A stretch of 16,371 nucleotides of DNA, taken from positions 1,549,075 through 1,565,445 of the forward strand of contig JAHNZQ020000092.1 in assembly GCA_019155205.2 (NCBI GenBank). The letters run 5' to 3'. This document shows, piece after piece, positions 7,934 through 16,371 of this stretch. Made by a program: the position numbers and the translations under genes. Every line of letters begins with the position of its first letter. The stretch's first letter is position 1. Source of the DNA: Gracilaria vermiculophylla (Eukaryota; Rhodophyta; Florideophyceae; Gracilariales; Gracilariaceae). The notes beneath the pieces were generated by a model. That model saw nothing but the letters and a program-made list of their open reading frames with translations. It made no database searches and was not told the origin of the DNA.

Positions 7934-9321
7934 TCATGCGTTGATGCATGCCAGTCGCTCCCTAGTGATGAAAATTCTTGAAAGAGCTTCATGGCAATGA
8001 TCATTGTTCAAATAAATGTCTCCATGTTGATGAAAATTCCCGCGCTTCTTCATCCTTGCATGCAAAAGCAATAATATAGAGCAGTCTTTTTCTATAGAAA
8101 TGAAAAGAATATCAGCGGTGCATTGGTACGAAGTCCCACTGCCATTATAATCGTTGCGGAAATTGGTTGCAAAATTGATACCTCGATAGAGTATTTGATA
8201 CACGATTGCCGTTTCTGACTCAGTATGGACAAAGTTAGCCATCTCGTTAACTTTCAGTATGCCGATTTACTTGAGCTCAAGATATGATTCTCTTGGCATT
8301 GTTTTTGTCCCAATCTTACGTGCTCACTGCCTTAAATCCCATTCAAATGGCTTAGAAGAACCTGTGCAATTACCGCTCTCGATCATAGATATTTCCATTC
8401 GTGCCAAATGTAGGACCCTTTTCTGCGAGACAAGAACATGGGACGATAAATCACCCTCCTCTGCATCACAGCCAGCCAAAGCAATACACAGATCTTGAAA
8501 GTTTTCATCAAGGCTACCCTCCGTAGTTTCAAAGATTCCCCCGATTAGACGGTAGACGAAACCGTCTCTAAGTTAAAGCTCCTTGTTCTGGAGATCAATC
8601 CTTTTAGCGAACACAGATCCGCAAAATAAGTATGCCGACGCAATGAAGTCTTCTTCTTTTCATTCGCTGACGATTACACTCTACGGCAAAGATTTCTCAC
8701 TGTCAAATTCCTGTAGATATGATGTATTGCTTCCAGAACTGTATTCTTATACCCTGAAAGAGTCCCTTCTGTTCTGCTCAATAATTTTAGGTTAAATCAT
8801 TACATCTAGAACATCTACCAGAAAGGAAACTTGTTTCACCATAGCTGCTTGAGTACCCATTAGTGCTGGCTTTAAAGTAAATTCCATAGACAAAAAAAGT
8901 CTCTCCCAAAGCGTCCATGCGTCTGGGCAACTTGGTGGCAAGCAATATGAGTGGTTTATCTCATGTAAATACAGTTGTTTGTAACCATTTGAGTGGGATC
9001 CAAATCCTTGTCTTAAGAATTGAAAGATTCGAACTTCCTTGCGTCCGTGGAGAGATCTAATTAACACGTATTTGGTTCCATGGTACGCAAAAACGCCATG
9101 AAGAAGTTTCCTGTATGATTTTGATCTATTCGTTTTTGAAATGCTACTTTTCTCGGACATTCTCCAGTCGCAATATCCCGGCTTGAATGTTTTTCTCTTG
9201 GATCCTGTGATATTTCCATGTTCAGAGTACCTTTTTCGTCGGTGGATAGTAACGATTCTAGAGAATTAATAAGGCTGTGTTCAATATTGGTTAAGAGCTT
9301 CACTTTTTTTGTAGACATCAT
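7934..9321 (-). pseudogene. Long unassigned pseudogene, segment 4
   Basis: Coding-like sequence fills this stretch on the minus strand: first a short piece in the frame open at 9061-9321 (including LLTNIEHSLINSLESLLSTD), then from about 9160 to 7934 one frame throughout. Open pieces include 8792-9160 (YHGTKYVLIRSLHGRKEVRI), an untracked piece at about 8325-8570 (GFVYRLIGGIFETTEGSLDE, then FQDLCIALAGCDAEEGDLSS) and 7934-8242 (MANFVHTESETAIVYQILYR). Stops of all three kinds occur: TAA at 8792, TAG near 8689, TGA near 8674 and at 7934. The middle portion contains mixed acidic and aromatic sequence like a globular domain. I do not recognise the fold or any active-site motif. Confidence 0.5.
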
Positions 9322-10494
9322 CTCCCATCCCGGCCTTCCTTTCCATTCCAGTGTGATTCGATGGAGCGGTACATTGTGAGGAAATAATTACCTGAGCAGG
9401 TTTGCACGAAAATCTGGTTTTGAAGCGCTTTCGTGCTAGCTTCTCACCCATGTCTTCTTGCTCTATTTCTTTCCTTGAAAAACCATCGAGTTCCTTTGCA
9501 AACAACAACTTACAGGAAATATTTGCAATTTTCATGCCGCGTCTTTTGACTGTGCACAACCCCTCGATGTCTTCCAGTCTTAAACCTCTGTTCCCAATGA
9601 AAGGAATAGCTATACCTTCTTCGGCAAAATGCTTTGAGCTCAGATATCTAACGTTCTTCATAAAATCAAGCGGTGCGCCAATACGAAAGGCCTTGCTTTT
9701 TTATTGGTCGGATTCTACTCTAAATCTATCTTCATCAAGCTCCGCAGAAGATCGTGAATTCAAAATTGGCTTTGAGGTACGTATTTGGACATAAAGTGAT
9801 TGCAGGATATATGTATCAGCCTGTGACAAAGAAGGTACCTCTGCCAAAATCTCGAAGATATTGCAAATAAGCGATTTTGCATGTCGGATGATAGCGGTTT
9901 CTAGAAACTCGTCATGCCATAATTTAAAATGGCGGCTTTGCGTTTGATTCATATTTATGCATGCAGCCCCAGGTACGTCATCATACAGAATTAGGAAGAG
10001 ATTTAGTAGCATTGTACTCTTGAAGAATGCGTGGAATAATGAGAGCTCCATGTAACTGATCTTCCTTGTGACATGTGTCGCAGGCGAAATCTGGAAGAAA
10101 ACTCTGTCGACGCCATGAGTCTGTCCGCATCTTTGAAACAATACATACTGTAGAATCGGCATAAACAACTCAAAAAGAACGAAAAAATATGGGAGAACCC
10201 ATTTCCTGAATTTGACGCACGTCTCAGGATTGCTTTTCTAAGTGCTGTTCCAATCTGAATGTTTTCATCTGTTTTACCTGCTTTCAGTCTTGTAACAGAG
10301 CCATGCCTTCGAGGTCCCTCGATAGGAGCCCCAAAGAGCTGAAGTTTATCCAAAATAGACCTTAATTGATCCGAACACTCCCCATCCTCTTCAATGGCTA
10401 CACTGCAACGCCTAACTAGACTTGCATTTGAGAATTCAAATAAAACTCGTCGAGTCCTTCCAGCGTTTCCCAGAGTGTCAAAATTTTGAACGTT
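9322..10494 (-). pseudogene. Long unassigned pseudogene, segment 3
   Basis: The minus-strand frame of the 10495-11376 ORF continues past its TAA (NVQNFDTLGNAGRTRRVLFE and on through 10353 to about 10235). It then shifts by one base into the frame that reads SNPETCVKFRKWVLPYFFVL and runs to 9701, where a TAA interrupts it. After that stop the same frame continues (FRIGAPLDFMKNVRYLSSKH, EGIAIPFIGNRGLRLEDIEG) to 9281. The stretch near 10170-10030 is hydrophobic (FFKSTMLLNLFLILYDD) and could be a buried helix or a membrane segment. Downstream is a Lys/Glu-rich helical region (KEIEQEDMGEKLARKRFKTR). No family is recognised. One stop and two frame changes in about 390 codons indicate an old, inactive copy. 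Confidence 0.5.
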
Positions 10495-11376
10495 TTATTC
10501 TCTTAAACCAGTGCAGTCTATTAATGATTCAAGCTCAGGCCCAAGAGCGAAGTGTTTAACAACACGAAACAGTCCTTGCTTCTTTATATGCAAGCCGCCA
10601 ATAAAATGCATAGCAAAATCCTTCATAGATGATGATCCTCCACGAATAGATTCCAAGTAACAAGACATAAACAACTTAAAAACGGGATAGTTCCCAGCAG
10701 AAACGAATCTGTCACTTCGATCCTCAGAGGCTGCACGACGATAGAGTTTTCGAATCAGATCAATCTCCTTGTCAAGCACATGTTTTATAGCTGCATTTTC
10801 ATAAGGGTCGACATCGAAATATCGCAATATCCACGGCTCTTTGGCGTATCCCTCAAAGGCAGCAGGAAGCAATTGCTTTATACTCAGTTGTTCCTTTCTA
10901 TTTTCAGAACTCAAGTGCTCACTGTATCTGTGTGCCAATCCAATCCGGAAATCGATCGCGATTTGAATGTTCCCATCACCACTCGGCGGTATCCAGTTCT
11001 CAAGGGATTTCGTGACGCAACCAAATCTAGAAATTCGTCTGAGTAGATTAGCAAAGCATTCAATAGACGGAGAGCGGGTAACATACGATATTATGTTTAA
11101 TTTTATGCTATCTATTTCCGCAGTAGTAGGAACTTTAGTGCGATTGCCACACTGCGAACATATGCATTTAGTCCTGATTTGAAACAGATCACTGCGATCA
11201 ACAGCTTTTGATATTAAGTCACAAAGAATATCCTGAACGATATCTGCACTGTGATCCACGATAGATGTCTGTACTTGTGCTAGTGCCACCATCATAGCAG
11301 TGCCGTTCATTGTATGAGACTGCTCCTTGAAAGTACAAACGGCTTGGTTCATATTTGCATTGATATTATCGACCAA
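10495..11376 (-). pseudogene. Long unassigned pseudogene, segment 2 (longest uninterrupted stretch, 293 codons)
   Basis: This is the longest open segment of the 6.9-12.9 kb pseudogene. It has good protein-like composition throughout: an N-terminal part with TSIVDHSADIVQDILCDLIS, a small cysteine patch (KCICSQCGNRTKV, Cys 71, 73 and 76), and a helical C-terminal half with ENRKEQLSIKQLLPAAFEGY, AIKHVLDKEIDLIRKLYRRA and DRFVSAGNYPVFKLFMSCYL. The start is not a real one: coding signal enters from the upstream frame at a run of seven T (minus strand) near 11380, a likely slippage site for the one-base frame change. The TAA at 10495-10497 interrupts rather than ends the protein, because the same frame continues coding-like for another 85 codons. 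I do not recognise the family and assign no function. Confidence 0.55.
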
Positions 11377-12858
11377 AAAAAGCTACTCGGTGAGGCGGGA
11401 TGTTCTGTAACGCACCATCGGGGGCTCTCTTGCTCACCGCAATAAGCCTCCGTCGCAGTTTCTATACAGAATCAGAGGATAGAGATATTTTCAGCCTTGA
11501 AAAGGCAGAGGAAAAATTATTCGATGGGAAGCCGAGGGCACCAAAAGCAAGAGAAACGTGGATAGGACCGGAAGCTGTAGGAAAACCTTTAAATCATGTG
11601 TGGACGCTATGTTCAATATTATAGAAAAGAGAGGCTGCAATCTGCAATTCTGCAGAAGGTGCTGTAGGGAAAGGTAGAACGGCTGGGGGCGCATCACAAT
11701 TATGCCGGAGTTCGAATAGTTAGCAGTTAAGAAATCTGGACTTTTCGGATAGGCGTTTTAGTCTCGAGTCGTAAATCAGACGCACGGCATATTGTAGCCA
11801 AAGGGTACGCGATATCTGACATATATCTGCTCTGAGGTTCCAAGATCCAGATTCAAAGAGATGACGTCTAAGCCTAAACTTAGATGTAAGAGCAGGAAGC
11901 AACTTCCTTTCTGCCTCAAAACTCAGCGCAAAAGCTGTGCTGCACTTAAATGGTCAAAATCGTAGCCGCCTTTGATCATTACAAAAGAACGGAAACACTC
12001 CCCGTTCTCCTTACGCTCCTCGGAGAGAAATTGCATACGTCTTTAGAACGGGTACGATAACTGATCTTGGAGGCCTGTCATTAACAGGCTTCGGCATGAT
12101 TCCTGCCAAGGCATAGTCGTTTTGTATTTCTTCATTGCAAAGTATCTGTTCGTCTTTGTAAGACGAAACGCCGTCATATTTGGTCGGAATTTTGCGTCAA
12201 GTTCGATGAATAAATGGTCTTATTGCCCTGTCCAAAATGGATGAAAATGAAGGAATTTCGATGTGTACATGACGTGAGCCACGCGAAAGTACACATAGGC
12301 CACTATATGGAATAAAATTGCCCCACAGTTTTCAAACATCACTCTTTGCTGAGGTCATTTAATAACCGTTTTGGGAGCAAATTGTAGCGTCATCATCGTT
12401 CGAAGGTCTTCGCAGGATGCTAACAGGCTGTCAGAACACTGGGTCAATGGCTTAGAACGTGAACGATGGTGACCAGCCAAGGAGAAGTCGGCGGGTCGAC
12501 CAGGGTTTATGTAGAAAAGCAGACCTTCGAAAACGAGCCCAAAGGAAATGATTTGTACGGTACCCCCTTTAGATGCTCTAGCTATAAAACATCTTATTGC
12601 CAGCTATGCAAAGTCGAAACGAATGTCCTTCATGGGAAAATTGTCCTTTGCAAGATGCTTCTACAACATTCCGTCGTGGACACAATTCGGATGCTTACAT
12701 TGACAACAAGAGTGGCAATAGGTTCCTGTAAGGCTCATGACTTCAAACATAGCGTGATGACATGTATTGTCAAACGTGGTTGTAAAGCCTGTCTAGGGCA
12801 AACAACACATTGAACCAAACTGGAATTTCACAAGGAATGCATCTAGGCTACGTAAACC
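11377..12858 (-). pseudogene. Long unassigned pseudogene, segment 1 (N-terminal part)
   Basis: Two frames carry the signal. From about 12858 to 12180 the frame shared with the 10495-11376 ORF reads a Cys/His-rich patch near 12762-12690 (FDNTCHHAMFEVMS, then YCHSCCQCKHPNCVHDGML), then FGLVFEGLLFYINPGRPADF, MMTLQFAPKTVIK and FENCGAILFHIVAYVYFRVA. It has stops at 12793, 12661, 12604, 12355 and 12220. Near 12180 the signal changes frame to YDGVSSYKDEQILCNEEIQN and DYALAGIMPKPVNDRPPRSV, stopping at 12011. It continues through AERKLLPALTSKFRLRRHLF and a Pro/Ala-rich stretch to about 11380. The beginning is unclear, because sequence right of about 12860 blends into the presumed chromovirus LTR, whose insertion may have cut the gene. 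The plus-strand ORF at 12466-12813 is its shadow. Confidence 0.5.
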
Positions 12859-12927
12859 ATATAATGTCAAGTCTATTACTCATGATTCATATAATAAAAG
12901 CATAAAACAATGTAAATCCTAACATCA

Positions 12928-12940
12928 CTTCCCCCATAAA
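12928..12940 (-). other. Polypurine tract and start of the chromovirus 3' LTR
   Basis: On the minus strand the sequence GACTCTACTTTATGGGGGAAG is followed at 12927 by TGATGTTAGGATTTACATTG. A purine run ending directly at a TG is the standard junction between a gypsy polypurine tract and its 3' LTR, and it lies downstream of the pol/chromodomain ORF in the right order and orientation. The far end of the LTR is not identifiable, since the 5' LTR is outside the window. TG-like ends exist near 12781, but the choice is arbitrary. Confidence 0.5.
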
Positions 12941-12962
12941 GTAGAGTCATCCCGACTCGTCA

Positions 12963-13373
12963 CTAATTGGAGTTTCCATTAGGCAAAGAGTTGAGTTCAG
13001 AAATACCAGGTGGATTAGGAAACATAACCATACTGGCATGAGGTTCAAACTCCATGGAAAAGTCAACGGTATCCCTCTCTTTTTCAATCTGCATCAAGGC
13101 AGATTCGACAGTGATCAGGAAAGTATCACGTGAGTCAGGTTTCAAGTGACCATACTGAGAGACAATGTGGGTAAAGAGGAAAAGTATGAATTGTTCTTCG
13201 ATGGAGATCAGGATTCCATTATCGTACACGTTGAACAGTTTCTGCAGAATTTCAGCCTTCTTTTCTGTCAAGAATGGACCACGGAGCTGAAGGAAAGCAT
13301 AACAGATCTGGAAAGATGGCCAAATGAAGCGAAACTTTACAAAGAGATTGTCGAATATATCTTCAAACCATAG
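12963..13373. other. Region open on both strands; possible small gag-like ORF on the plus strand
   Basis: Both strands give protein-like translations. The minus frame is open from about 13365 to a stop at 12963 (including KAEILQKLFNVYDNGILISI, ending SELNSLPNGNSN), about 130 codons, and would be a spacer ORF between the chromodomain stop and the polypurine tract. The plus ORF at 13146-13373 (75 codons, YELFFDGDQDSIIVHVEQFL, ending EIVEYIFKP) resembles the Asp-Gly-x-Asp/Glu plus aromatic pattern seen in the capsid start of some gypsy Gags. Its frame is also open upstream to 12963 except for one TGA at about 13120. I cannot decide between them from sequence alone. If the plus reading is right, a second, inverted element fragment is inserted here. 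Confidence 0.3.
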
Positions 13374-13506
13374 AAGCGTTCGTTGTCCTCAAAGAGAGAT
13401 AGGAGATTAGAACGAACGAACAGCGTCGAGCTGAAGGTTCATCGCGGGCAACGGAGGTTGATTGTTTTCTATCGTTCTCTCTTGACGTGACTGGGCCCCA
13501 AAGAAT

Positions 13507-14799
13507 TCAGGGGCTTTGACTATTTTTATGTTGGTTGAGGAGTTTCGAGCAGTTTGAAAAATCAGATTTCCTTAGCCAAGTATTTTCATGATCTGGATAG
13601 CCAAGCCATTTGACAAGATATTCAAGTCGATTCCTCCTTTTTCTGTGGTTGAGGATTGCTTCCACCTCATACTCTTCTGTGTCATCGGCAATTGCGATAG
13701 GGGTCGGTTGGGCTGGAGAATCTCTCATTGATGAGTCATTGTGATAACGCTTCAGAAGTTGATAGTGGAAAACATCATGTATACCTCTCATCTTCATTGC
13801 GGTTCCAAGGTCTAGTCGAAAGGTAACTGGGCTGACTTGTTCAACAATCTTGAATGGTCCACAGTACTTTGTGCTGAGTTTTGTCTTTGATCCTGTCTCA
13901 TCCATACGAAGATTCTTGGTGGACAACATGACTTGTTCGCCAACTCTCAAGTCGCAAGGTATTCTCTTCTTGTTGTAATATTTCTCTGAATACTTGTTGC
14001 TTTTGATGATTTGGCGACGGGCAAGTTTTGTTGCGTTGACCATGTTTTCTAAAAATTGAGTAGCGGTTTGGTTCTGAGAAGAAATGTTCACCAGTGGAAT
14101 TGTTTTAGGCTCTTACCCATATGTCAATTAAAATGGCGTGAAGGAGGTTGTGGCATGGATGGAAGAATAATAAGCGACTTCAAATTCTACCAAATGGTCA
14201 TTCCAAGTTGACTGGCGGTGATTAACAAAGCATCTAATCTTTTCTTCTATTTTTTTGTTCGCAATTTCTGTTTGGCCACCTGTCTGCGGATGATATGCTA
14301 AGGAAGGTCGCAAAGATGTTTGAAGTATTCGGAAAATCTCTTTCCAAAACTTGGTCATGAAAATGGAATCTCGATCTAATATGATTACATTAGGAAGTCC
14401 GAGATGACGGTAAATGTTCTGTACAAACAGTCTGGCTGTTTGTACTGCTGTAACACTCTTAAATTGTCGGGATGATGCGAATCAATTTTGACAAGCGATC
14501 TACAACTATATATACAGCACTGTTGCCGTTCTTCTCTGTTTTCAAAGGTGTGATAAAGTCCACAGTGATATGGGACCATTTCTTTGTCGGTGGATCTAGA
14601 GGTTGAAGATATCCTTGGGGGTTTTGGGTAGTAGAATTTGTTTCTTGGCACTTTTGACAGGTTTTCGTGTAGCGGTGTACATCAGTCTTAAGATTCTTCC
14701 AGTAAAATAGCTTCTGAACACGTTTGCACGTCTTCTTGAATCCCATGTGACCTGCAACGGGAATATCGTGATTATCTCTCAATCTCTTCGTTCTGATAT
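13507..14799 (-). pseudogene. Chromovirus integrase with C-terminal chromodomain
   Basis: The retroviral integrase that inserts the element cDNA. The HHCC zinc domain lies in HDIPVAGHMGFKKTCKRVQK through YTKTCQKCQ (about 14770-14650). The catalytic core has the first Asp in ITVDFITPL (14560), the second in NVIILDRDSIF (about 14375) and the Glu in YHPQTGGQTE (about 14268), giving the D,D-35-E spacing. The C-terminus carries a chromodomain (EYEVEAILNHRKRRNRLEYL then VKWLGYPDHENTW, about 13671-13530), which directs integration to modified histones in this clade. Breaks: a frameshift near 14459, after DRLSKLIRIIPT, and stops at 14128 and 14113, after SFTPF and LTYG. The core residues themselves survive. 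Ends at the TGA at 13507. Confidence 0.85.
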
Positions 14800-15445
14800 T
14801 TCCATTGGGAATGCAAAGCTTATTATTTCGAAACAACTGTTGAGTTTGTCTGAAGTAGGGAATGGCAGGTTTCTTATAGGCTGCAGAGAATTGTTCATCT
14901 CTTTCATAGCCGTCAACGAATGCTTGTAAATCTTTCTTTGGAAACATATTCAGGAAAGATATAGAATTCAATGGTCTTGTTCGAGATAAGCATTCTTTTA
15001 GTAAGGAGTGGTTGCTTGGCTCTTTGTCTTCAGCGTTCTTTGGATATTTCGAAAGAGCCTCAGCAACAACATAGGACTTCTCTTTGATTGGCTGGAATTT
15101 TAAATCAAATTCAACAATCCTCTCGAGCCAGCGGACTTGACGATGTGACAGATTTGGCTGGGTCTCGAGGTATTTTAAAGGAAAGTGGTCAGTGCAAACG
15201 GTGAACTTTTTACCATGTAGATACACTCTCTATACTCTTAGAGCGTCAACTACACCGAGAAGTTCTCGTTCATGGGCGGCATAGCTTTGCTCAGCAAAGT
15301 CAAGTGTTCTGGAATGGAATGCAACCGGTCGTGCGAGCGAATTTTCTATTTGTTCCAAGGCAGCTCCGAAGGCGTACTGCGAGGCATCAGTCGTGATAAT
15401 AATAGAAAGATTCGGATCAAAGTGACGGACAACGGGGGTTTCCAA
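14800..15445 (-). pseudogene. Chromovirus RNase H and connection to integrase
   Basis: RNase H removes the RNA strand of the RNA:DNA hybrid during reverse transcription. Visible features are the first catalytic Asp in SIIITTDASQYAFGAALEQI, the Glu in AAHERELLGVVDAL and the following Asp in FTVCTDHFPLKYL, in normal order and spacing. A TAG at 15230-15232 lies in DALRV*RVYLHG where related elements have Trp, so it is probably a TGG to TAG change. The end of the domain reads YVVAEALSKYP where ADALS is usual, so a catalytic Asp is replaced by Glu or the copy has decayed. The connection (KDLQAFVDGYERDEQFSAAY) leads into the integrase zinc domain. Confidence 0.85.
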
Positions 15446-16371
15446 AACTGCATGTTTGAGTTTCTCAAACGCAGAATTCTCCTCCCTCCCGCACTAAAAT
15501 GGGTTCTTATCACTGAGAATGGTAAAAGGCTTAGAAGTTGACGAACCGTTTTTGATGAATCTTCGGTAATAGTTCACCAGCCCGAGAAATGCTTGTACAT
15601 CAGTTTTGTTCGTGGGGGTTTCCCAATTTCGTATGGCTCTCGCTTTTTTTTCTTCGACAGATACGTCTTCTGGGCTAACGACATGTCAAAGATATTAAAC
15701 TTTTCTTCTCATAAATTCACATTTTGAATGCTTCCCATACAGCTTGTGAGAGCGAAGTCGGTTCAACACAAGTCTAATATGATCGTTATGCTGATTGATA
15801 TTCGCACTACAGATCATAATATCATCGAGATATACAAGGACAAACTTGTCCAGATATCTCTTGAGCACGTCGTTCATGAGACTCATGAAGCTGGCAGGTG
15901 CGTATGCTAGTTCCAACAGCAATACAAGGAACTCAAAATGACCGTATCTAGTTCTGAAAGCTGTTAGTGGGATAGAGTCCTTTGTGAGGCGAATTTGATG
16001 GTATCCCCATCTCAAATCTATTTTCGTAAATATTTTTGAACCACGAAGTCGGTCAAAAAAGTCATCAATCCGTGGAATGGAGTAGCTGTTCTTAACTGTC
16101 AACTTTTTGAGGACTCTATAATCAATTCAGAGTCTAAGACTTCCATCTTTCTTTGGAACAAGTAGAACAGGAGCATTCCGAGGGTGTATACTAGGGCGGA
16201 TAAATCCTTGTTCAATGAGGTCATTAAGGTGGGTTCGTAATTCCTTCAATTCCATATCGGACAGGCGATAAACTCCTTTCTTCTGTGGTGTTGCATCGGG
16301 TGTAAGTTCGATATGAAAATCTTGTCTTCGGTGCGGTGGTAGTCCTCTGGGTAGTTTCTTGGGGAAAATAT
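15446..16371 (-). pseudogene. Chromovirus reverse transcriptase, broken, continuing past the right edge
   Basis: The Ty3/gypsy reverse transcriptase copies element RNA into cDNA. From the right edge the frame reads HRRQDFHIELTPDATPQKKG, MELKELRTHLNDLIEQGFIR and NAPVLLVPKKDGSLRL, then motif A (IFTKIDLRWGYHQIR, Asp near 16018) and the YLDD motif C with FVLVYLDDIMICSA (15832-15821), and the thumb (TDVQAFLGLVNYYRRFIKNG). Breaks: a TGA at about 16124 where related proteins have Cys or Arg before IDYR, stops at 15695 (RKV*YL*HVV) and a TAG at 15494-15496 in place of Trp. Motif B is degenerate: FLVLLLELAYAPASF replaces the usual Met-Pro-Phe-Gly-Leu-x-Asn-Ala-Pro. Catalytic Asp residues remain, yet the copy is clearly inactive. 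Confidence 0.9.

Noticed and set aside
7895..7975. tRNA-like or SINE-like sequence on the minus strand (AGTTCAACCCCGG resembles a B box, and CATGC...GCATG resembles an anticodon stem)
   Set aside because: The arms do not fold into a cloverleaf: the T-stem does not pair and the anticodon loop would be six bases. The stretch also reads in the same frame as the flanking pseudogene.
12466..12813. Plus-strand ORF of 115 codons
   Set aside because: It is antisense to a minus-strand frame with more protein-like content that connects to the long pseudogene downstream.
6941..12858. Alternative genetic code explaining the in-frame stops
   Set aside because: All three stop codons occur in frame, frame changes are also present, and in the adjacent chromovirus stops replace conserved Trp by single-base changes. 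Ordinary decay explains this more simply.

Overview
The window is eukaryotic and repeat-dominated. It holds the wreckage of at least two Ty3/gypsy-type LTR retrotransposons and a very long decayed reading frame that I cannot assign to a family. No ribosomal RNA, tRNA, CRISPR array or prokaryote-style operon is visible. The host lineage cannot be fixed from the sequence. The two element types (a gag/protease element with a DTGAGPN protease, and a chromodomain-bearing gypsy) fit a microbial eukaryote such as an oomycete, fungus or alga, but this is inference.

Layout. (1) 1-1422, minus strand: a GC-rich, unrecognised reading frame broken by three in-frame stops and running off the left edge. (2) 1907-2471: a polypurine tract followed by a 552-bp LTR in plus orientation. 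(3) 2472-5814, minus strand: a decayed gag-protease region of a gypsy-like element, ending abruptly at the LTR where reverse transcriptase should begin. (4) 5921-5936 is a candidate primer-binding site, and 5941-6491 is a 551-bp LTR in minus orientation, homologous to the left LTR but inverted. The pair therefore forms inverted LTRs around gag-protease, which an ordinary LTR element does not have. (5) 6505-6940: AT-richer sequence with small plus-strand ORF remnants. (6) 6941-12858, minus strand: about 1,970 codons of coding-like sequence with roughly two dozen stops. It alternates between essentially two frames, so it reads as one huge pseudogene or a few adjoining ones. It has a Cys/His-rich patch near its start, a nine-cysteine cluster near its end and an acidic tail. 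(7) 12927-16371, minus strand: the 3' part of a chromovirus (RT, RNase H, integrase, chromodomain), its polypurine tract and the start of its 3' LTR. It also carries premature stops, and it continues beyond the right edge, so its gag, protease and 5' LTR are not in view.

Nothing here looks like an intact, expressed gene. The points of most interest are the large unassigned pseudogene, the inverted-LTR arrangement (which resembles a self-integration or nested-recombination product), and the unassigned minus-strand ORF at the left edge lying antisense to the adjacent LTR. Base composition shifts by eye from GC-rich left of about 6.5 kb to AT-richer on the right, matching the right edge of the inverted-LTR composite.
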